Source of the DNA: Chloroflexota bacterium | Lineage (GTDB): Bacteria > Chloroflexota > Dehalococcoidia > Dehalococcoidales > RBG-16-60-22 | DNA: 51,332 nucleotides | Assembly: GCA_018829775.1 (NCBI GenBank) | Contig: JAHJTL010000026.1 | Location: 1-51,332, forward strand | Direction: 5' to 3' | Shown: one piece after another, positions 25,945-35,268 of the stretch | Numbering within the stretch: the first letter of the stretch is position 1 | Layout: every line of letters begins with the position of its first letter | The notes under the pieces: model-generated | The model's database searches: none | Seen by the model: the letters and a program-made list of their open reading frames with translations, nothing else | Told to the model about the DNA's origin: nothing | Position numbers and translations under genes: made by a program

Positions 25945-27669
25945 ATGAAGCTGACAGGTGCACAGATTTTATGTGAAAGCTTGATAAAAGAAGGGGTGGA
26001 TGTTATTTTTGGTTTTCCTGGGGGAGCGGTTATTCCACTCTATGACACGCTGCCGCAGTATCCTCAGCTACGGCATATTCTGGTGCGCCATGAACAGGGA
26101 GCCGCCCACGCTGCTGACGGCTACGCCCGGGCAACGGGAAAGGTAGGAGTATGCTTCGCTACATCCGGTCCCGGAGCGACCAACCTGGTAACCGGCATTG
26201 CCAATGCTTTTCTTGATTCAGTCCCGATAATCGCGGTAACAGGCCAGGTCCGACGGGACTTCATTGGCCGCGATGCCTTTCAGGAAACAGACATCACCGG
26301 TATAACATTGCCCATTACCAAACAGAACTATCTGGTTATGGACGTAGATGATCTGGCAGCGATAATCAAGGAGGCCTTTCATCTGGCCCATACCGGGCGT
26401 CCCGGCCCCGTATTGATCGATATACCTCGTGATGTATTTCTAGAGCAGACCGATTTCAGCTATCCGGATAAAATAGATTTGCCCGGCTACAAGCCAACGC
26501 TACAGGGCCATCCCACGCAAATCAAGAAGGCCGCCAAAATGATAAACGAGGCCAAGCGTCCCATTATCATTGCCGGTAGAGGGGTCAATATTTCAAAAGC
26601 GTACAGCGAGCTGAGACAGTTGGCGGAAACGGCGCAGATACCGGTGATGACTACCTTACTTGGCATTGGCTGCTTCCCGGAGGAGCATGCTCTCAGCTAT
26701 GGTATGGTCGGTATGCACGGAATGGTCTATGCCAATTATGCCATCGAGAGCGCTGATGTGCTCATCGCCATTGGTATGCGATTTGATGACAGGGTGACGG
26801 GAAAGATAAGCGCGTTTGCTCCTCACGCCCATATCATACACATTGATATTGACCCGGCGGAAATCGGCAAGAACGTCCGCGTGGACGTACCCATCGTGGG
26901 TGATGTCAAGATGGTCTTACAGACGCTGAACAAGCAGATTACACCGGTTGGCCACCTTGACTGGGTCAACCAGCTGGATGATTGGCGGAGAGAACACCCG
27001 TCAATTGATATCAGGGATGACGATGGGCTTTTGCCTCAGTACGTGGTCCGCCAGATATATGAAATAACCAGAGGCGAAGCGATTGTTGTCACTGGAGTTG
27101 GACAGCATCAGATGTGGGCGGCGCAGCACTACTTTTTCAATAAGCCCAATACGCTGATTTCTTCCGGCGGTCTTGGTGCCATGGGATTTGGCCTGCCTGC
27201 GGCCATGGGAGCTCAAATTGGCTGTCCCGATACCGTGGTGTGGTGCATTGATGGCGATGGCAGTTTCCAGATGACCATTCAGGAGCTGGGCACCGTTGTT
27301 CAGGAAGGGGCACCGGTCAAGATAGCCATCATCAATAACGGATTTCTGGGGATGGTCCGGCAGTGGCAACAGCTGTTCTACAAAGGACGGTACGTAGCCA
27401 CGCCGATATCTTGCCCTGACTTTGTTAAAATTGCCGATGGGTACTATATGCCCGCGTTACGGGTTAAGCGCCGGGAGGAAGTAATCCCGGCAATTAAGCA
27501 GGCGATGGCGCACGATGGGCCGTTCCTTATCGATTTTATGGTGGAGCCGGAAGAGAACGTTTACCCGATGATGCCACCCGGGGCAACGGTCGCCGAGATT
27601 ATTGAGGAGCCCAAGCAACCGGTAAAGGCCATTTCCGACTCTAAAAGACTGAAAGTGAGCAATATTTAA
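25945..27669 (+). CDS. ilvB: Acetolactate synthase, catalytic (large) subunit
   Basis: A TPP- and FAD-dependent enzyme that condenses two pyruvates, or pyruvate and 2-oxobutyrate. Residues near the N-terminus read GVDVIFGFPGGAVIPLYD, then RHEQGAAHAADGYARATG with the catalytic Glu, and the TPP motif CIDGDGSFQMTIQEL through IAIINNGFLGMVRQWQ. Start: the ATG preceded by GGGAGG is used; an in-frame ATG at 25882 lies inside ilvD. 574 residues is typical. Two small-subunit genes follow. Confidence 0.96.
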   Translation: MKLTGAQILCESLIKEGVDVIFGFPGGAVIPLYDTLPQYPQLRHILVRHEQGAAHAADGYARATGKVGVCFATSGPGATNLVTGIANAFLDSVPIIAVTGQVRRDFIGRDAFQETDITGITLPITKQNYLVMDVDDLAAIIKEAFHLAHTGRPGPVLIDIPRDVFLEQTDFSYPDKIDLPGYKPTLQGHPTQIKKAAKMINEAKRPIIIAGRGVNISKAYSELRQLAETAQIPVMTTLLGIGCFPEEHALSYGMVGMHGMVYANYAIESADVLIAIGMRFDDRVTGKISAFAPHAHIIHIDIDPAEIGKNVRVDVPIVGDVKMVLQTLNKQITPVGHLDWVNQLDDWRREHPSIDIRDDDGLLPQYVVRQIYEITRGEAIVVTGVGQHQMWAAQHYFFNKPNTLISSGGLGAMGFGLPAAMGAQIGCPDTVVWCIDGDGSFQMTIQELGTVVQEGAPVKIAIINNGFLGMVRQWQQLFYKGRYVATPISCPDFVKIADGYYMPALRVKRREEVIPAIKQAMAHDGPFLIDFMVEPEENVYPMMPPGATVAEIIEEPKQPVKAISDSKRLKVSNI

Positions 27670-27688
27670 GCTCGGAGAAGGTGGCAAA

Positions 27689-27964
27689 ATGGCACCGACG
27701 AAACACATATTGCTGGCACTGGTAGAGGATAAACCCGGTGTTTTGAACCGGATGTCAAACGTCTTCCGAAGACGTGGTTTCAATATCCACAGCGTAAATG
27801 TACTGGAAACCATTGAAACTGAGGATAGCGGGCGACCCGGTCTGACCAGGGTTGCCATTGTCGTCTCTGGCTCGGCGGTGATTTTGGGCCAGGTTCGAAA
27901 GCAGCTGGAAAAAATAGTCGATGTGGTAAAGGTCCTGGATATCACCACCGAAGACGTGGCGTGA
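27689..27964 (+). CDS. ilvN: Acetolactate synthase small subunit, ACT domain only (IlvN type)
   Basis: A 91-residue regulatory subunit consisting of one ACT domain: HILLALVEDKPGVLNRMSNV, then FRRRGFNIHSVNVLET and RVAIVVSG. It lacks the C-terminal domain of IlvH and so resembles E. coli IlvN. GGAGAAGG precedes the ATG. A second, full-length small subunit follows 54 bp later; the two share the EDKPGVL and RRRGFNI segments, suggesting tandem duplication with loss of the C-terminal domain. It may mediate valine feedback differently from IlvH. Confidence 0.88.
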   Translation: MAPTKHILLALVEDKPGVLNRMSNVFRRRGFNIHSVNVLETIETEDSGRPGLTRVAIVVSGSAVILGQVRKQLEKIVDVVKVLDITTEDVA

Positions 27965-28018
27965 GGCGAGGAAGAAAGCCCTTCACGGGACTAAATTCGG
28001 AGACGGTATTTATCAAAG

Positions 28019-28558
28019 ATGAGGCACACTCTTGTTGCGCTGGTTGAGGACAAGCCCGGGGTACTGACCCGCATGGCCAGCCTGTTTCGAAGGCGGGGCT
28101 TCAATATTGAAAGCATTGCCGTGGGACACAGCGAGTTGCCCAACTTGTCCCGCATGACCATCGTGGTTAATGGTGGGGCCAATATCCTGGAGCAGGTAAG
28201 AAAGCAATTGAGCAAGGTGGTCAACGTGGTCAAGGTGGCTGACGTTACGGCGGACAATATCACGGTGAGAGAACTTGCGTTGATAAAGGTAAAGGCGACT
28301 TCCTCAACCCGCAGTGAAATAATTGAGATTGCCGATATCTTCCGTGCTAATATTGTCGATGTGGCTTCTGATTCGCTGACTGTCGAGATCACCGGAGACG
28401 AGGATAAAGTTGATTCTATGCTGAAGCTGCTGCGTGGCTTTGGGGTCAAGGAAGTGGCACGAACCGGCCGTATCGCCATGCTGAGGGGGAGCATCAGCCA
28501 GCTGCGTGTTGAAGAGAAAACATCAAAAACTAGAAAGGGAGGGTATAACTTATTGTAA
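28019..28558 (+). CDS. ilvH: Acetolactate synthase small subunit, full length (IlvH type)
   Basis: A 179-residue regulatory subunit with an N-terminal ACT domain (TLVALVEDKPGVLTRMASLF, RRRGFNIESIAVGHSE) and a C-terminal domain (RELALIKVKA, ITGDEDKVDSMLKLL, RTGRIAMLRG), both typical of IlvH. The last 15 or so residues are a basic extension. It follows the ACT-only paralogue and precedes ilvC. The Shine-Dalgarno is weak (GGAGACGG about 13 bases upstream). Confidence 0.93.
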   Translation: MRHTLVALVEDKPGVLTRMASLFRRRGFNIESIAVGHSELPNLSRMTIVVNGGANILEQVRKQLSKVVNVVKVADVTADNITVRELALIKVKATSSTRSEIIEIADIFRANIVDVASDSLTVEITGDEDKVDSMLKLLRGFGVKEVARTGRIAMLRGSISQLRVEEKTSKTRKGGYNLL

Positions 28559-28633
28559 ATAAGTTTTTAGCCTGAATTGGCGCGGATATAACAGGCGCGC
28601 GAAAATGATAAAGGAGGTTAAGTAAAAAGGGAC

Positions 28634-29626
28634 ATGGCTAAGGTGTACTACGAAAAAGACGTTAATCTCGAACTGTTGAAAGGTAAGACAATCGCCGTTA
28701 TCGGCTACGGCAACCAGGGGCGCGGCCAGTCACTGAACCTTAAGGATAGCGGCTTTGAAGCGATTGTAGGACTCCAGGAAGGCAGTAAGAGCAAGGCGAG
28801 AGCTGAAGCTGACGGTGTTAAGGTAGCCTCGGTGGCAGAAGCGTCAAAAGCGGCGGAAATCGTCATGCTGCTGGCCCCGGATACCATGCACCAGAGAATC
28901 TACAATCAGCATATCGCACCGGGACTATCCAAGGGCAATATGCTTATGGTTTCCCATGGCTTCACCATCCATTACAGCCAGGTCGTGCCATCGCCAGACA
29001 TCGATGTAACCATGATAGCGCCCAAGAGCCCGGGCATCTTGCTCCGCGAGTTCTTTACCCAGGGACAAGGCGTACCCGCGCTGATAGCAGTCCATCAGGA
29101 TGCTTCCGGCCAGGCGAAGGATAAAGCGCTGGCCTACTCAGCGGCCATCGGTTGTGCCCGTGCCGGAGTCCTGGAAACAACCTTCGCCGAGGAAACCGAG
29201 ACCGACCTCTTCGGCGAGCAAACGATACTCTGTGGCGGTGTTACGGCTCTCCTCAAAGCTACCTTCGAGACGCTGGTGGAGGCTGGCTATCAGCCTGAGC
29301 TGGCTTACTTCGAGTGCCTCCACGAACTCAAGCTCATTGTCGACCTTATCTACAAAGGCGGCATCAGCCTTATGCGTGACTCGGTTAGCCATACCGCTCG
29401 GTACGGTGATATAACCAGAGGGCCAAGGGTAATTGATGAAGGGGTGAGAGAGAATTTATGGGAGATCCTGGGCGAGATTCAGGACGGCACCTTCGCCCGG
29501 GAGTGGATTCTGGAGAACCAGGCTGGTATGCCGGTATTCAACGCGCTCACGCGCAAGGACAGAGAGCATCCTATTGAGATAGTCGGCGCCGAGCTGCGGA
29601 AGATGATGCCGTGGCTTGCCAAGTAG
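28634..29626 (+). CDS. ilvC: Ketol-acid reductoisomerase
   Basis: IlvC isomerises and reduces acetolactate or acetohydroxybutyrate. The 330-residue length is that of class I. The Rossmann loop reads [17 protein letters not shown] (residues about 19-35), followed by the cofactor loop [17 protein letters not shown]. The C-terminal knotted domain has [19 protein letters not shown] and YECLHELK-like metal-binding residues ([14 protein letters not shown]). AAAGGAGG precedes the start. Cofactor preference (NADPH or NADH) cannot be read with confidence. Confidence 0.96.
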   Translation: MAKVYYEKDVNLELLKGKTIAVIGYGNQGRGQSLNLKDSGFEAIVGLQEGSKSKARAEADGVKVASVAEASKAAEIVMLLAPDTMHQRIYNQHIAPGLSKGNMLMVSHGFTIHYSQVVPSPDIDVTMIAPKSPGILLREFFTQGQGVPALIAVHQDASGQAKDKALAYSAAIGCARAGVLETTFAEETETDLFGEQTILCGGVTALLKATFETLVEAGYQPELAYFECLHELKLIVDLIYKGGISLMRDSVSHTARYGDITRGPRVIDEGVRENLWEILGEIQDGTFAREWILENQAGMPVFNALTRKDREHPIEIVGAELRKMMPWLAK

Positions 29627-29677
29627 AGAGATACACTACCGATAATTTAATAATGCACTAGGTAATGGGGGAGCGAG

Positions 29678-31198
29678 ATGGACAAAGTAATTATCTTTGA
29701 CACCACACTGCGCGATGGTGAACAGGCAGCCGGCGGCAGCCTGAACCTTAAGGAGAAGCTGGAAATCGCCAGGCAGCTTGAGAAGCTCGGTGTGGATGTC
29801 ATCGAAGCTGGCTTCCCCATCAGTTCACCGGGCGATTTTGAGTCGGTGAAGTTCATCGCTCAGGAGGTGCGTGGAAGTATCATATGCGGCCTGGCACGGG
29901 CGAATCCGAATGACGTTGACCGTGCCTGGGAAGCAATTAAGGGTGCTGCCCATCCTCGTATTCACGTATTCGTATCTTCATCGGATATCCACCTCATGCA
30001 CGTGCTGAAAAAGGACCGCGATGAAATTCTGCAGCTAACGCGCGATATGGTGGCCCGGGCGAAGAGTTACACCGACGACATTGAGTTCTCGCCGATGGAC
30101 GCCAGCCGGACCGAGCCGGCCTATCTGTACCAGATACTTCAGGTGGCCATCGAGGCTGGCGCCAATACGCTCAATATCACTGATACCATGGGCTATTCCA
30201 TTCCGGAAGAGTTCGGCAAGCTCATCGATGGCATCTTCCACAACGTTCCGGGTATCGATAAGACAATTATCAGCGTTCACTGCCACGATGACCTTGGTCT
30301 GTCGGTGGCAAATAGCCTGGAGGCCGTCAGGCGCGGGGCCAGGCAGGTGGAGTGCACTATCAACGGCATCGGGGAGCGGGCGGGTAATGCGTCGCTTGAG
30401 GAAATCGTGATGGCCATCAAGACCCGCAGTGACCTATTCAACCTCGGCACCGGTATTGATACCAGGCAAATCTATAAAACCAGCCGGATGGTCAGCGAGC
30501 TGACCGGTTTTTCCGTGCAGCCGAATAAAGCCATCGTTGGCGCCAATGCCTTCCGGCATGAGTCGGGGATACACCAGGACGGGGTTATCAAGATGCCCAT
30601 CACCTTTGAAATTATCGACCCCAAAACCGTAGGCATACCAGCGAGCAGCCTGGTGCTGGGCAAGTTAAGCGGTCGTCATGCCCTGCGTGAGAGGCTGGCT
30701 GAACTGGGTTACAGTCTGGAAGATGAAGACTTCAGTCGCGTCTTTCGCGCCTTCAAAGAGCTGGCGGATAAAAAGAAAGAAGTAACCGACCGGGATGTCG
30801 AATCGCTGGTTGCCGAGGAGCAGCGCACGGTTTCAGAGCTCTATCACCTTGATCGAATTCAGATATCCTGCGGCGACCGTGGCATTCCAACGGCATCGGT
30901 GGTGCTAATCGGCTCTGGGGGAGAAGCGTTATCTGATGCTGCACTGGGCAGCGGGCCGGTTGATGCTGCTTTTAAGGCAATCGATAAAATAGTGAAAGTG
31001 CCCAACACACTCACCGAATTCAGTATCAAATCGATTACCGAGGGCATTGACGCCATCGGTGAGGTGCTGTGCCGGATTGAGAGTGATGGCGTTACCTACA
31101 CCGGTCGGGGGGCAGACACAGATATCATGGTAGCGAGTGCCAAGGCGTACATGAATGCCCTCAATCGTTTGCTGGCCGGCAAGAAAAAAGCTGGGTAG
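29678..31198 (+). CDS. leuA: 2-isopropylmalate synthase
   Basis: LeuA condenses acetyl-CoA and 3-methyl-2-oxobutanoate, the first committed step of leucine synthesis. The 506-residue protein begins [18 protein letters not shown] (DRE-TIM metallolyase barrel), has [16 protein letters not shown] with metal-binding His residues, [16 protein letters not shown] and HESGIHQDG, and a C-terminal leucine-sensing domain (about 385-500), so feedback control is expected. GGGGGAGCGAG precedes the ATG. Confidence 0.94.
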   Translation: MDKVIIFDTTLRDGEQAAGGSLNLKEKLEIARQLEKLGVDVIEAGFPISSPGDFESVKFIAQEVRGSIICGLARANPNDVDRAWEAIKGAAHPRIHVFVSSSDIHLMHVLKKDRDEILQLTRDMVARAKSYTDDIEFSPMDASRTEPAYLYQILQVAIEAGANTLNITDTMGYSIPEEFGKLIDGIFHNVPGIDKTIISVHCHDDLGLSVANSLEAVRRGARQVECTINGIGERAGNASLEEIVMAIKTRSDLFNLGTGIDTRQIYKTSRMVSELTGFSVQPNKAIVGANAFRHESGIHQDGVIKMPITFEIIDPKTVGIPASSLVLGKLSGRHALRERLAELGYSLEDEDFSRVFRAFKELADKKKEVTDRDVESLVAEEQRTVSELYHLDRIQISCGDRGIPTASVVLIGSGGEALSDAALGSGPVDAAFKAIDKIVKVPNTLTEFSIKSITEGIDAIGEVLCRIESDGVTYTGRGADTDIMVASAKAYMNALNRLLAGKKKAG

Positions 31199-31206
31199 GT
31201 GCTGAG

Positions 31207-31608
31207 ATGCCTATCGAACTGGAAATGGTGCTGCGTCTCCTGCTGGCCGCTGCTCTGGGAGCGATTATTGGGTACCAGCGGGAAAGGGCGGGAAAACAGG
31301 CGGGGCTGAGAACACATATTCTCATCTCGGTCGGTGCCGCTCTTATCTCCCTACTTTCCATTTATGGTTTTGGTGCTGCCAGTGACCCGGCCAGGGTGGC
31401 TGCTGGCGTGGTGGTCGGCGTTGGTTTTCTGGGAGCTGGCGTTATCCTGCACCGTCAGGGAGGCATTGTTGCCGGCCTGACCACGGCGGCTACAATCTGG
31501 GTGGTAGCCGGGATAGGCCTTGCCGCTGGCACCGGTTTGTATATTGTTGCGGCGGTAGCTACGGCTCTTGTTCTCGGCGTACTGATAATGCCTCGCTGGA
31601 TAGGATAA
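31207..31608 (+). CDS. MgtC/SapB-family membrane protein
   Basis: A 133-residue inner-membrane protein with four hydrophobic segments. The family motif GAIIGYQRERAGKQAGLRTHILISVGAAL is seen across residues 18-46, with VGFLGAGVILHR and GLTTAATIWVVAGIGLAAG after it. Homologues include the Mg2+-stress protein MgtC and its N-terminal-domain relatives; no function in leucine synthesis is known. It lies 9 bp after leuA and 54 bp before leuC, so it is transcribed with the operon. Confidence 0.9.
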   Translation: MPIELEMVLRLLLAAALGAIIGYQRERAGKQAGLRTHILISVGAALISLLSIYGFGAASDPARVAAGVVVGVGFLGAGVILHRQGGIVAGLTTAATIWVVAGIGLAAGTGLYIVAAVATALVLGVLIMPRWIG

Positions 31609-31661
31609 ACTTCATTAGGAACACACAAAAATGGCTGAAGGAAGGGAATAAGGGAATAGAG

Positions 31662-32918
31662 ATGAATCTGGCTGAGAAGATACTGGCGGCGCATACGGAC
31701 CGGAAGAAGGTGAGTCCTGGAGAATTCGTCAATGCCAAGGTAGATGTGATTCTCGGCAATGATATAACGGCACCGATTGCTATCAAGGAATTCCAGAAAA
31801 TCGGCGTGAGCCGTGTCTTCGACCCGAAGAAAGTCGTGATGGTGCTCGACCACTTCATGCCCACCCGGGACATCGCCTCCGCTGAAATCGCCAAGATGAT
31901 GCGCGAGTTTTGCGGCGAACAGAAGGCGGTGTTCTTTGAAATCGGTAAGGCGGGAATTGAGCATGTTCTGCTGCCAGAGCAGGGCATTGTGCTTCCCGGT
32001 CAGGTGGTCATAGGCGGCGATTCACATACCTGCACCTACGGGGCGGTGGGTGCCTTTGCCACCGGCGTGGGCTCAACCGATATGGCCGCGGCCATGGCGA
32101 CCGGTGACCTGTGGATGAAAGTCCCCCAGACTATTAAATTTATCTACCATGGTAATCTGGGAAAATGGGTGTCGGGGAAGGACCTCATCCTCCACACCAT
32201 CGGTGACATTGGTGTTGACGGTGCACTCTATTCGGCGATGGAGTTCACGGGAGAGGCAATCGATGCTCTGCCCATAGACGGGCGGTTCACCATGGCCAAT
32301 ATGGCCATTGAAGCCGGGGGCAAGGCGGGACTTTTCCGGGTGGACAATAAAACACAACTTTACATAAAATCCAGGGCACAGGGTCCATATAACGTGTATG
32401 AGCCTGACCCCGATGCTGAATATGCCAAGGTCATTGAGTATGACGTCACGGGGCTGGAACCGCAGGTGGCATTTCCTCATTCGCCGGCCAATGCCAGGCC
32501 GGTCACTCAGGCGGGGGACATAAAAATCGACCAGGCAATTATCGGCAGCTGCACCAATGGCAGAATTGATGATTTAAGGGTTGCCGCTCAGATATTGAAA
32601 GGGAAGAAGGTGCATCCCAGCGTACGATGCATAGTTATTCCAGGGTCCCAGCAGGTATATGCTGAAGCTTTAAACGAAGGGCTTATTGCGGTATTTATTG
32701 AAGCCGATGCTGCGGTAAGCACGCCTACCTGTGGCCCGTGCTTCGGTGGGCACACCGGCGTGCTGGCGGGAGGCGAGCGATGTATATCCACCACCAACCG
32801 CAACTTCGTTGGCCGAATGGGGCATCCCAAATCGGAGGTATATCTCGCCAATCCGGCGGTTGCCGCCGCCAGCGCCGTAACCGGCAGAATCAGCCATCCG
32901 GATGAGGTTGTTAAATGA
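31662..32918 (+). CDS. leuC: 3-isopropylmalate dehydratase large subunit
   Basis: LeuC with LeuD isomerises 2- to 3-isopropylmalate through a [4Fe-4S] cluster. The 418-residue length and motifs GGDSHTCTYGAVGAFATGVGSTD, IIGSCTNGRIDDL and STPTCGPCFGGHTGVL, which supply the cluster cysteines, identify the short aconitase-superfamily form found in archaea and many anaerobes. AAGGGAAT lies before the ATG. leuD is separated from it by three unrelated genes. The stop overlaps the next start as ATGA. Confidence 0.94.
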   Translation: MNLAEKILAAHTDRKKVSPGEFVNAKVDVILGNDITAPIAIKEFQKIGVSRVFDPKKVVMVLDHFMPTRDIASAEIAKMMREFCGEQKAVFFEIGKAGIEHVLLPEQGIVLPGQVVIGGDSHTCTYGAVGAFATGVGSTDMAAAMATGDLWMKVPQTIKFIYHGNLGKWVSGKDLILHTIGDIGVDGALYSAMEFTGEAIDALPIDGRFTMANMAIEAGGKAGLFRVDNKTQLYIKSRAQGPYNVYEPDPDAEYAKVIEYDVTGLEPQVAFPHSPANARPVTQAGDIKIDQAIIGSCTNGRIDDLRVAAQILKGKKVHPSVRCIVIPGSQQVYAEALNEGLIAVFIEADAAVSTPTCGPCFGGHTGVLAGGERCISTTNRNFVGRMGHPKSEVYLANPAVAAASAVTGRISHPDEVVK

Positions 32919-33385
32919 AACGGGCCATGCGGAAAAAAGAGAAGGAAATCACCGACGCCGCTGAGCTTGAGCAGATTATAAAGCAGGCAAGAGTATGCCG
33001 GCTCGGTTTCGTGGATGGCAACGAGCCTTACGTGGTGCCGGTCTGCTTCGGCTACGAAGATAACGCCTTTTATTTTCACTGCGCGCCGGAAGGCCGCAAA
33101 ATCGACCTTATCAAAAAGAACAACCAGATCTGCGTGGAAGTAGAGGCTGATGTTCAGGTTATCAATGCCGAGAAACCCTGCGGCTGGTCAACGAAGTACC
33201 GGAGCGTTATCGGCGTGGGCCGGGCGCATATTCTGGAAAATGAGGAAGACAAAATCCGTGGTTTGACGGCGCTTATGCGGCAGTTCGGGGATAAGGAGCC
33301 GGACATTGAATTTGAGAAGGCCGACCGCGCCGCGGTGGTGAGAATCGATATTGAACATATCGCCGGCAAGAAATCGGGGTACTGA
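32915..33385 (+). CDS. Pyridoxamine 5'-phosphate oxidase-like flavin-binding protein
   Basis: A 156-residue split-barrel protein of the PNPOx-like/NimA-related family. The N-terminal pattern ELEQIIKQARVCRLGFVDGNEPYVVPVCFGYED and FHCAPEGRKIDLIKKN, then KYRSVIGVGRAHILEN are typical. Members bind FMN, haem or F420 and reduce or sequester small molecules; the role here is unknown. It overlaps leuC by four bases, so it belongs to the same transcript without a known role in leucine synthesis. Confidence 0.82.
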   Translation: MKRAMRKKEKEITDAAELEQIIKQARVCRLGFVDGNEPYVVPVCFGYEDNAFYFHCAPEGRKIDLIKKNNQICVEVEADVQVINAEKPCGWSTKYRSVIGVGRAHILENEEDKIRGLTALMRQFGDKEPDIEFEKADRAAVVRIDIEHIAGKKSGY

Positions 33386-33397
33386 GAAATACGAGCG

Positions 33398-33877
33398 ATG
33401 GTCAAGATGCGGAAAAGCTGGCGTGAGAAACTGCGTGACAGCAAAGACCTGCCCAGAGTGGTGGAAATTAACGATAAGATGAGCAAGCGGTGGGGAACGG
33501 GGACATGTGTCATCCCTGCCCCAATCGAAGTCGATGAAATCATGAGAAGTGTGCCGAAAGGCAGGCTGATCACGATTAACCAGATTCGTGAGTCCCTGGC
33601 TCGAAAACACGGTGCCAGCATCGGTTGTCCCATTACCACAGGTATTTTCTGCAATATCGCCGCCCGTGCCGCCGAGGAAGATGCCAGCGAAGGCGGGAAA
33701 AAGATTACCCCCTACTGGCGGACGCTGAAATCCAAGGGAGAGCTGAACGAGAAGTACCCGGGTGGGGTGGAGGCGCAGATTGTCCATCTTCAGTCCGAGG
33801 GTCATACCGTTGAGCCGGGCAGGGGGAAGAAGCCGCCGGTGATAAAGGACTTTGAGAAGGCGCTAGTGGAGATTTAG
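33398..33877 (+). CDS. MGMT/ATL-like protein without the PCHR motif
   Basis: A 159-residue protein resembling the DNA-binding domain of O6-alkylguanine transferases and alkyltransferase-like proteins: EVDEIMRSVPKGRLITINQIRESLARKHG matches the helix-turn-helix part, and SIGCPITTGIFCNIAARAAEE replaces the usual active-site region. The canonical PCHR is absent, so suicidal alkyl transfer is not expected at that position; the Cys in GCP is a possible substitute. It may bind DNA or alkylated bases. It lies 12 bp after the PNPOx-like gene. Moderate confidence in the family. Confidence 0.6.
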   Translation: MVKMRKSWREKLRDSKDLPRVVEINDKMSKRWGTGTCVIPAPIEVDEIMRSVPKGRLITINQIRESLARKHGASIGCPITTGIFCNIAARAAEEDASEGGKKITPYWRTLKSKGELNEKYPGGVEAQIVHLQSEGHTVEPGRGKKPPVIKDFEKALVEI

Positions 33878-33893
33878 AATTGACACTTTGCTT

Positions 33894-33965
33894 ATGACTA
33901 AGAAGGAATATCATGCTGAACTCAATTATGAGAAGTTCTATTACGGGGCACTAGCATGGAAATAA
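33894..33965 (+). CDS. Possible micro-protein upstream of the ParB-like gene, 23 aa
   Basis: ATG at 33894 opens a frame reading MTKKEYHAELNYEKFYYGAL and three more residues, ending TAA at 33963-33965, which overlaps the ParB-like start by 10 bases. The codon choice is AT-rich like the following gene. There is no good Shine-Dalgarno, so this could be chance or a coupling leader. The residue content looks protein-like but I do not recognise it. Confidence 0.3.
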   Translation: MTKKEYHAELNYEKFYYGALAWK

Positions 33966-34735
33966 AAGATATTAAACTGTCTGAAATTCGCATATCTGAA
34001 CTGAATACGAGGAAAGACTTGGAGTCAGGAACAGAAGATAGCAGTTTATCTGACCTAGCAAATAGCATAAAAGAAAAAGGATTGCTGAATCCAATAACTG
34101 TTAAAAGAAACGAATCTGACACTTACGACTTAATTGTTGGACAGCGGCGCTTTCTTGCTTGTCAAAATCTAGGGTGGCAATCTATTCCAGCAATCATTAG
34201 AGATATTGCAGATGATACAGATGGTACCATAATCTCTCTAATAGAAAATGTACACAGGGCAGATATGAACCCTATAGATAAAGCAAGAGCTTATGAAAAG
34301 ATTTATGAGGAATATAAGGACTACAGTAAGATAGCAAATGAAACAGGTGTGTCAGTAGCAACTATTAAAAGATACCTAAAAATTCTTGACCTTGCCCCAT
34401 CTATTCAAGAAAGACTCTCAACAGCAGATGGCCCAGCAGGTATAGCAACTTTATCTAAAATAGCCGAGACTTTTCCAGTAGAACAGCAGGAAGAGGTTCT
34501 CAATAAAATTGGGGGCTTTAAACAGCAAATACAATTGGAAATGATTAAGAGGAGTGGCGGTAATTTAAGTGAACTAGAGGTTCTAAAAGGCCAAGCATTG
34601 GAAGGGGCTTTGGATGTGCGTTTATGTAGAGGTCTTGAAAAGTGTACCTTTATTCCGCCTGAGCTACGAGGATTAGTGAAAAGTGCAGTGGAGAAGTTTA
34701 AGAAGGATGGCAGCACTCAAGAGTTGGAGATATAG
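33956..34735 (+). CDS. ParB/Spo0J-like partition-family protein, orphan
   Basis: A 259-residue protein with the ParB N-terminal domain: IRISELNTRKDLE, ANSIKEKGLLNPITVKR, then the CTP-binding box LIVGQRRFLACQNLGW and IENVHRADMNPIDKARAY. A helix-turn-helix follows (SKIANETGVSVATIKRYLKIL). The C-terminal dimer domain is not evident. There is no parA or parS-like inverted repeat nearby. Its codons are much more AT-rich than leuC and leuD on either side, so it looks inserted into the leucine operon. Chromosome or plasmid segregation is unlikely from this place; gene regulation or an element remnant is more likely. Confidence 0.88.
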   Translation: MEIKDIKLSEIRISELNTRKDLESGTEDSSLSDLANSIKEKGLLNPITVKRNESDTYDLIVGQRRFLACQNLGWQSIPAIIRDIADDTDGTIISLIENVHRADMNPIDKARAYEKIYEEYKDYSKIANETGVSVATIKRYLKILDLAPSIQERLSTADGPAGIATLSKIAETFPVEQQEEVLNKIGGFKQQIQLEMIKRSGGNLSELEVLKGQALEGALDVRLCRGLEKCTFIPPELRGLVKSAVEKFKKDGSTQELEI

Positions 34736-34766
34736 CAGAGAATCAAAATGGTGAGGAGGCTTCCTG

Positions 34767-35267
34767 ATGCTAAAAGGTAAAGTTTACAAGTACGGCGCCG
34801 ATGTGAATACCGATGTCATAATTCCGGCGCGTTATCTCAATATCTATGACCCGGTGGAGCTGGCCAAGCACTGCATGGAAGATATTGATGAGGATTTTCT
34901 AAAAAGGGTGGAGCCGGGCGACATCATCATGGCGACCACCAACTTTGGCTGCGGCTCTTCGCGGGAGCATGCCCCTATGGCGATAAAGGCAGCCGGCATT
35001 TCCTGCGTTATCGCCAAGAACTTCGCCCGCATCTTCTTTCGCAATGCCATCAATATCGGCCTGCCTTTACTCGAGTGTGAGGAGGCGGTGGACAACACCG
35101 AATCGGGCGATGTCCTGGAAGTAGACCTCTCTAAGGGGGAGATAAAAAACATAACCAAAAAACTGACCTTTACCGCCAATCCCTATCCCGACTTCATGGC
35201 CGAGATTATATCCTCGGGCGGACTGATTGAATATACCAAAAAACGTTTGACGAGCAGGAGGGTTTAG
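34767..35267 (+). CDS. leuD: 3-isopropylmalate dehydratase small subunit
   Basis: LeuD is the swivel-domain partner of LeuC. The 166-residue protein begins [20 protein letters not shown] and contains [20 protein letters not shown], the substrate-loop hallmark, and [26 protein letters not shown] precedes the ATG. leuB begins one base after its stop. It has the host composition, unlike the ParB-like gene upstream. Confidence 0.95.
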   Translation: MLKGKVYKYGADVNTDVIIPARYLNIYDPVELAKHCMEDIDEDFLKRVEPGDIIMATTNFGCGSSREHAPMAIKAAGISCVIAKNFARIFFRNAINIGLPLLECEEAVDNTESGDVLEVDLSKGEIKNITKKLTFTANPYPDFMAEIISSGGLIEYTKKRLTSRRV

Positions 35268-35268
35268 C

